From: Propionibacteriaceae bacterium
GTDB taxonomy: Bacteria; Actinomycetota; Actinomycetes; Propionibacteriales; Propionibacteriaceae
Reading direction: 5' to 3'
Assembly (NCBI GenBank): GCA_009782785.1
Contig: WRIJ01000011.1
Coordinates: forward strand, 1-52,995
Length of the DNA: 52,995 bases
Part shown: positions 51,446 to 52,995 of the stretch, in pieces
How positions within the stretch are numbered: position 1 is the stretch's first letter
Layout of the letters: every line of letters starts with the position of its first letter
The notes under the pieces: generated by a model
Told to the model about the DNA's origin: nothing
Seen by the model: only the letters and a program-made list of their open reading frames with translations
Database searches by the model: none
Program-made: the position numbers and the translations under genes

Positions 51446-52174
51446 TCAATGGATTCCGCGAGTCGTACTGGCGCACTCCACGGACGGGGTTAGTGTCATC
51501 CACGCTGCGGCGATGATGATCCCGTCGTTGACAGTCCAGCGTACCTTCCACGCTTCAGGGAGATCAGCGGGTACCTCGCGCAGGAATCGTATCTGCCCCG
51601 AGGTATCGGCTTCAAGAAACACCTCCACATCAAGGAAACCCAAACCCGTGCGAGTCAGTGGGTACCACGCTTTGAAGATGCTCTCTTTGACGCAGAACAG
51701 CACCCGGTCCCAGGGGACATCGGCGCGCTCGTGAGCAAGGGAAGCAACCCGATCCTGCTCCGCAACCGAACTGATGCGCGCCAAAACTCCTCGCGGCAAT
51801 TCCTCCGCTACCTCAGCGTCGATCCCTATCCCAGCAATGAGCGCGGAAGGCCCAACCACAGCAGCGCGGTATCCCCGACAATGGGTCATACTCCCCACAA
51901 CGGATTCACCCCAGATCGGACACCCAGATTCATCGTTGACAATCGCTGTATTCACAAGACCCAGGTCACTCAACCCTCGCCGGGCACAATGGCGTACGGT
52001 GGCGTACTCGCGGCGTCGGCGCTCGGAGAAGGAAGCAGCGACGTCCCTCTCTGGCGGCAGGAGTACGTCGAGTGAAACATCACCGCGAATGTCATGGAAG
52101 ACCACACCATCAGGCAGTAGCTCGTGCGGTGCCGGGTGCCCAGTGATCATAGTTTCATGGTACCCAACATCCAC
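51446..52174 (-). CDS. 4'-phosphopantetheinyl transferase (Sfp/EntD type)
   Basis: 242 aa; transfers phosphopantetheine from CoA to a carrier protein Ser. EntD-like motifs: GSMTHCRGYRAAVV, GIGIDAE (metal) and FCVKESIFKAWYP. In this genome it may activate the FASII ACP encoded 5 kb away or another carrier protein. The C-terminal 16 residues (TLTPSVECASTTRGIH) are encoded by a dispersed hairpin repeat copy. Start uncertain: the GTG at 52174 lies 9 nt after a TATTCT box (nearly leaderless); an ATG at 52150 is the alternative. Confidence 0.87.
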   Translation of the reverse strand: MDVGYHETMITGHPAPHELLPDGVVFHDIRGDVSLDVLLPPERDVAASFSERRRREYATVRHCARRGLSDLGLVNTAIVNDESGCPIWGESVVGSMTHCRGYRAAVVGPSALIAGIGIDAEVAEELPRGVLARISSVAEQDRVASLAHERADVPWDRVLFCVKESIFKAWYPLTRTGLGFLDVEVFLEADTSGQIRFLREVPADLPEAWKVRWTVNDGIIIAAAWMTLTPSVECASTTRGIH

Positions 52175-52182
52175 TCCTGCGG

Positions 52183-52189
52183 TAGAATA
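52183..52189. promoter_or_regulatory. Overlapping divergent -10 boxes
   Basis: TAGAATA contains a plus-strand -10 (TAGAAT, 52183-52188) for the lipoprotein gene and a minus-strand -10 (TATTCT, 52184-52189) for the transferase gene. The lipoprotein leader also holds CCCGTTG/CAACGGG (52194-52219), a 7-bp stem. Confidence 0.45.
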
Positions 52190-52236
52190 GGTCCCCGTTG
52201 TCGAAACTCAGGCAACGGGTGACAGAGAGGTGTCTC

Positions 52237-52827
52237 ATGCGGGGCAGGAAATTACTCATGGGTCTTATGGCTGTGGTGAGCATAGGCATGGTTGCTGCGG
52301 GTTGTGCGGAGAAACCAGAGGATCTACCATCACCGACCGAAACGGCCACTGGAACACCATCACCTACCGAGACTGGTGAAGAAACACATGAGAAGGGCGC
52401 CATAGCTATGCTCCTGCCTGTGGATGGGTGGGAGGCTCCAACAGATCCTGACTTGGCGGCGGAATTCGATTACGTCTCTCAGTCTGCCGCGATTGCGATC
52501 AACGTAGTCAGCCTTGAAGAAGTCAACAAACAAACCGGGACCAAATGGGAAGTCCAAGACTATATGGAAAAAGAAATCTTCCAGGGGCTTCGTGAGGTTC
52601 CGGGGCTGACCTCCACCTCCCCGGTCCCTCTCACTGGCGGAAATTTTGCGGGGTACGAATTAACTTTCATCATGACAGCAGATGACCGTCCCACTCAGTA
52701 CGGGCTTATCGCCGCGGTCGATAATGATAAGTGGGTTTATGAAGTGTATTGCGTGTCGTACATGAACCCCCCGGATTCTGACTGGGAAGAGTGCCGTGAA
52801 ATGATCCGCAATATCGCCCTCTTCTAG
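52237..52827 (+). CDS. Putative lipoprotein with the C...C external domain
   Basis: 196 aa. A signal peptide with lipobox MVAAGC is followed by a Thr/Pro/Glu-rich linker (PSPTETATGTPSPTETG) and a domain of about 145 residues that starts MLLPVDGWEAPTDPDL and ends with a Cys pair (VYEVYCVSYMNPP...EECREMIRNIALF). The domain layout matches the external parts of the zinc-ribbon membrane proteins at 27140 and 28643. AGAGAGG precedes the ATG at 52237; a TTG 13 codons upstream is rejected. Function unknown. Confidence 0.85.
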   Translation: MRGRKLLMGLMAVVSIGMVAAGCAEKPEDLPSPTETATGTPSPTETGEETHEKGAIAMLLPVDGWEAPTDPDLAAEFDYVSQSAAIAINVVSLEEVNKQTGTKWEVQDYMEKEIFQGLREVPGLTSTSPVPLTGGNFAGYELTFIMTADDRPTQYGLIAAVDNDKWVYEVYCVSYMNPPDSDWEECREMIRNIALF

Positions 52828-52864
52828 AAACGGTCCAGTACGCACTGTCCCTACGGTGGTGACT

Positions 52865-52995
52865 GGTGGACCCTGCGAGTCGCGGAGCCTGTGTTCCTCA
52901 CTTCGTTCGTCAACCACTTCCTTGGTTTCGGGATAGTGCGCAAGCGCACTCTCCGCTCAACCTGCGTCGTGGTGCTGCGGAGCCCGCCAGGGCGA
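52865..52995. repeat. Terminal repeat, inverted copy of the window start
   Basis: A degenerate hairpin (GGACCCTGCGAGTCGCGGAG) and then 97 bp (52899-52995) that are the exact reverse complement of 17-113, including the GTGCGC-TT-GCGCAC type palindrome. The match runs to the last base of the window, so it continues beyond. Confidence 0.93.

Overview
The window reads as a contig from an anaerobic or facultative member of the Actinomycetota of moderate G+C (low to mid 50s by eye). The evidence is the gyrB-gyrA-DUF3566 block, the short MutY, tRNA-Ser with encoded CCA, GTG starts, and many promoters whose -10 box lies 6-7 nt before the start codon (leaderless mRNAs). Pyruvate:ferredoxin oxidoreductase, an NfnAB-like oxidoreductase and a complete type II fatty acid synthesis (FASII) locus in Streptococcus gene order make it unlike mycobacteria or corynebacteria. 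I do not name a genus. Both ends carry the same 97-bp sequence in inverted orientation, so the edges probably lie in a dispersed repeat.

Layout. 1-292: 81-bp tandem repeats. 293-4154 (minus): a double-length, eukaryote-like phosphofructokinase coupled to a NarL/DesK-type two-component system. 4308-5282: quinone oxidoreductase. 5331-11259 (minus): teichoic-acid-like polymer genes (two CDP-polyol phosphotransferases, extended SDR, IspD/TarI-like cytidylyltransferase, TagGH-type ABC exporter). 11600-17347: gyrB, gyrA, DUF3566 protein. 17463-19195 (minus): OmpR-type two-component system. 19453-27104: 1656-aa pyruvate:ferredoxin oxidoreductase translationally coupled to an 894-aa protein that fuses both Nfn subunits; together they would turn pyruvate-derived ferredoxin electrons into NAD(P)H. 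27140-29686: two zinc-ribbon membrane proteins. 29708-33704: tRNA-Ser, mutY, a 38-aa membrane peptide, a SPOUT methyltransferase, a repeat field, and ispH, whose N-terminus is encoded by that same repeat. 33763-35430: a small membrane protein and two leaderless LURP-one-like paralogues. 35628-39232: glpK, glpF and a divergent SorC-type regulator.

39251-44950 is the accessory part: a degenerate alpha/beta hydrolase, a DUF4143 ATPase, parDE flanked by a 132-bp direct repeat, vapBC, a lipoprotein beside a 13-T tract, and dense hairpin repeats. 44915-51068 is the fab locus: promoter plus palindromic operator, a possible 38-codon leader ORF, a FabT-like MarR regulator, then fabH-acp-fabK-fabD-fabG-fabF-fabZ with overlapping or nearly abutting genes. 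A 4'-phosphopantetheinyl transferase that could activate the ACP lies convergently downstream, and shares an overlapping -10 region with a divergent lipoprotein gene.

The strongest unexplained signals are: (1) a dispersed two-hairpin repeat family of about 20 copies with compensatory arm changes, one array of which is read through in frame inside ispH with every unit spacing a multiple of 3; (2) the PFOR plus fused Nfn pair; (3) the eukaryote-like tandem PFK; (4) the Firmicutes-order FASII locus. All homology statements rest on recalled family motifs, not on a search.
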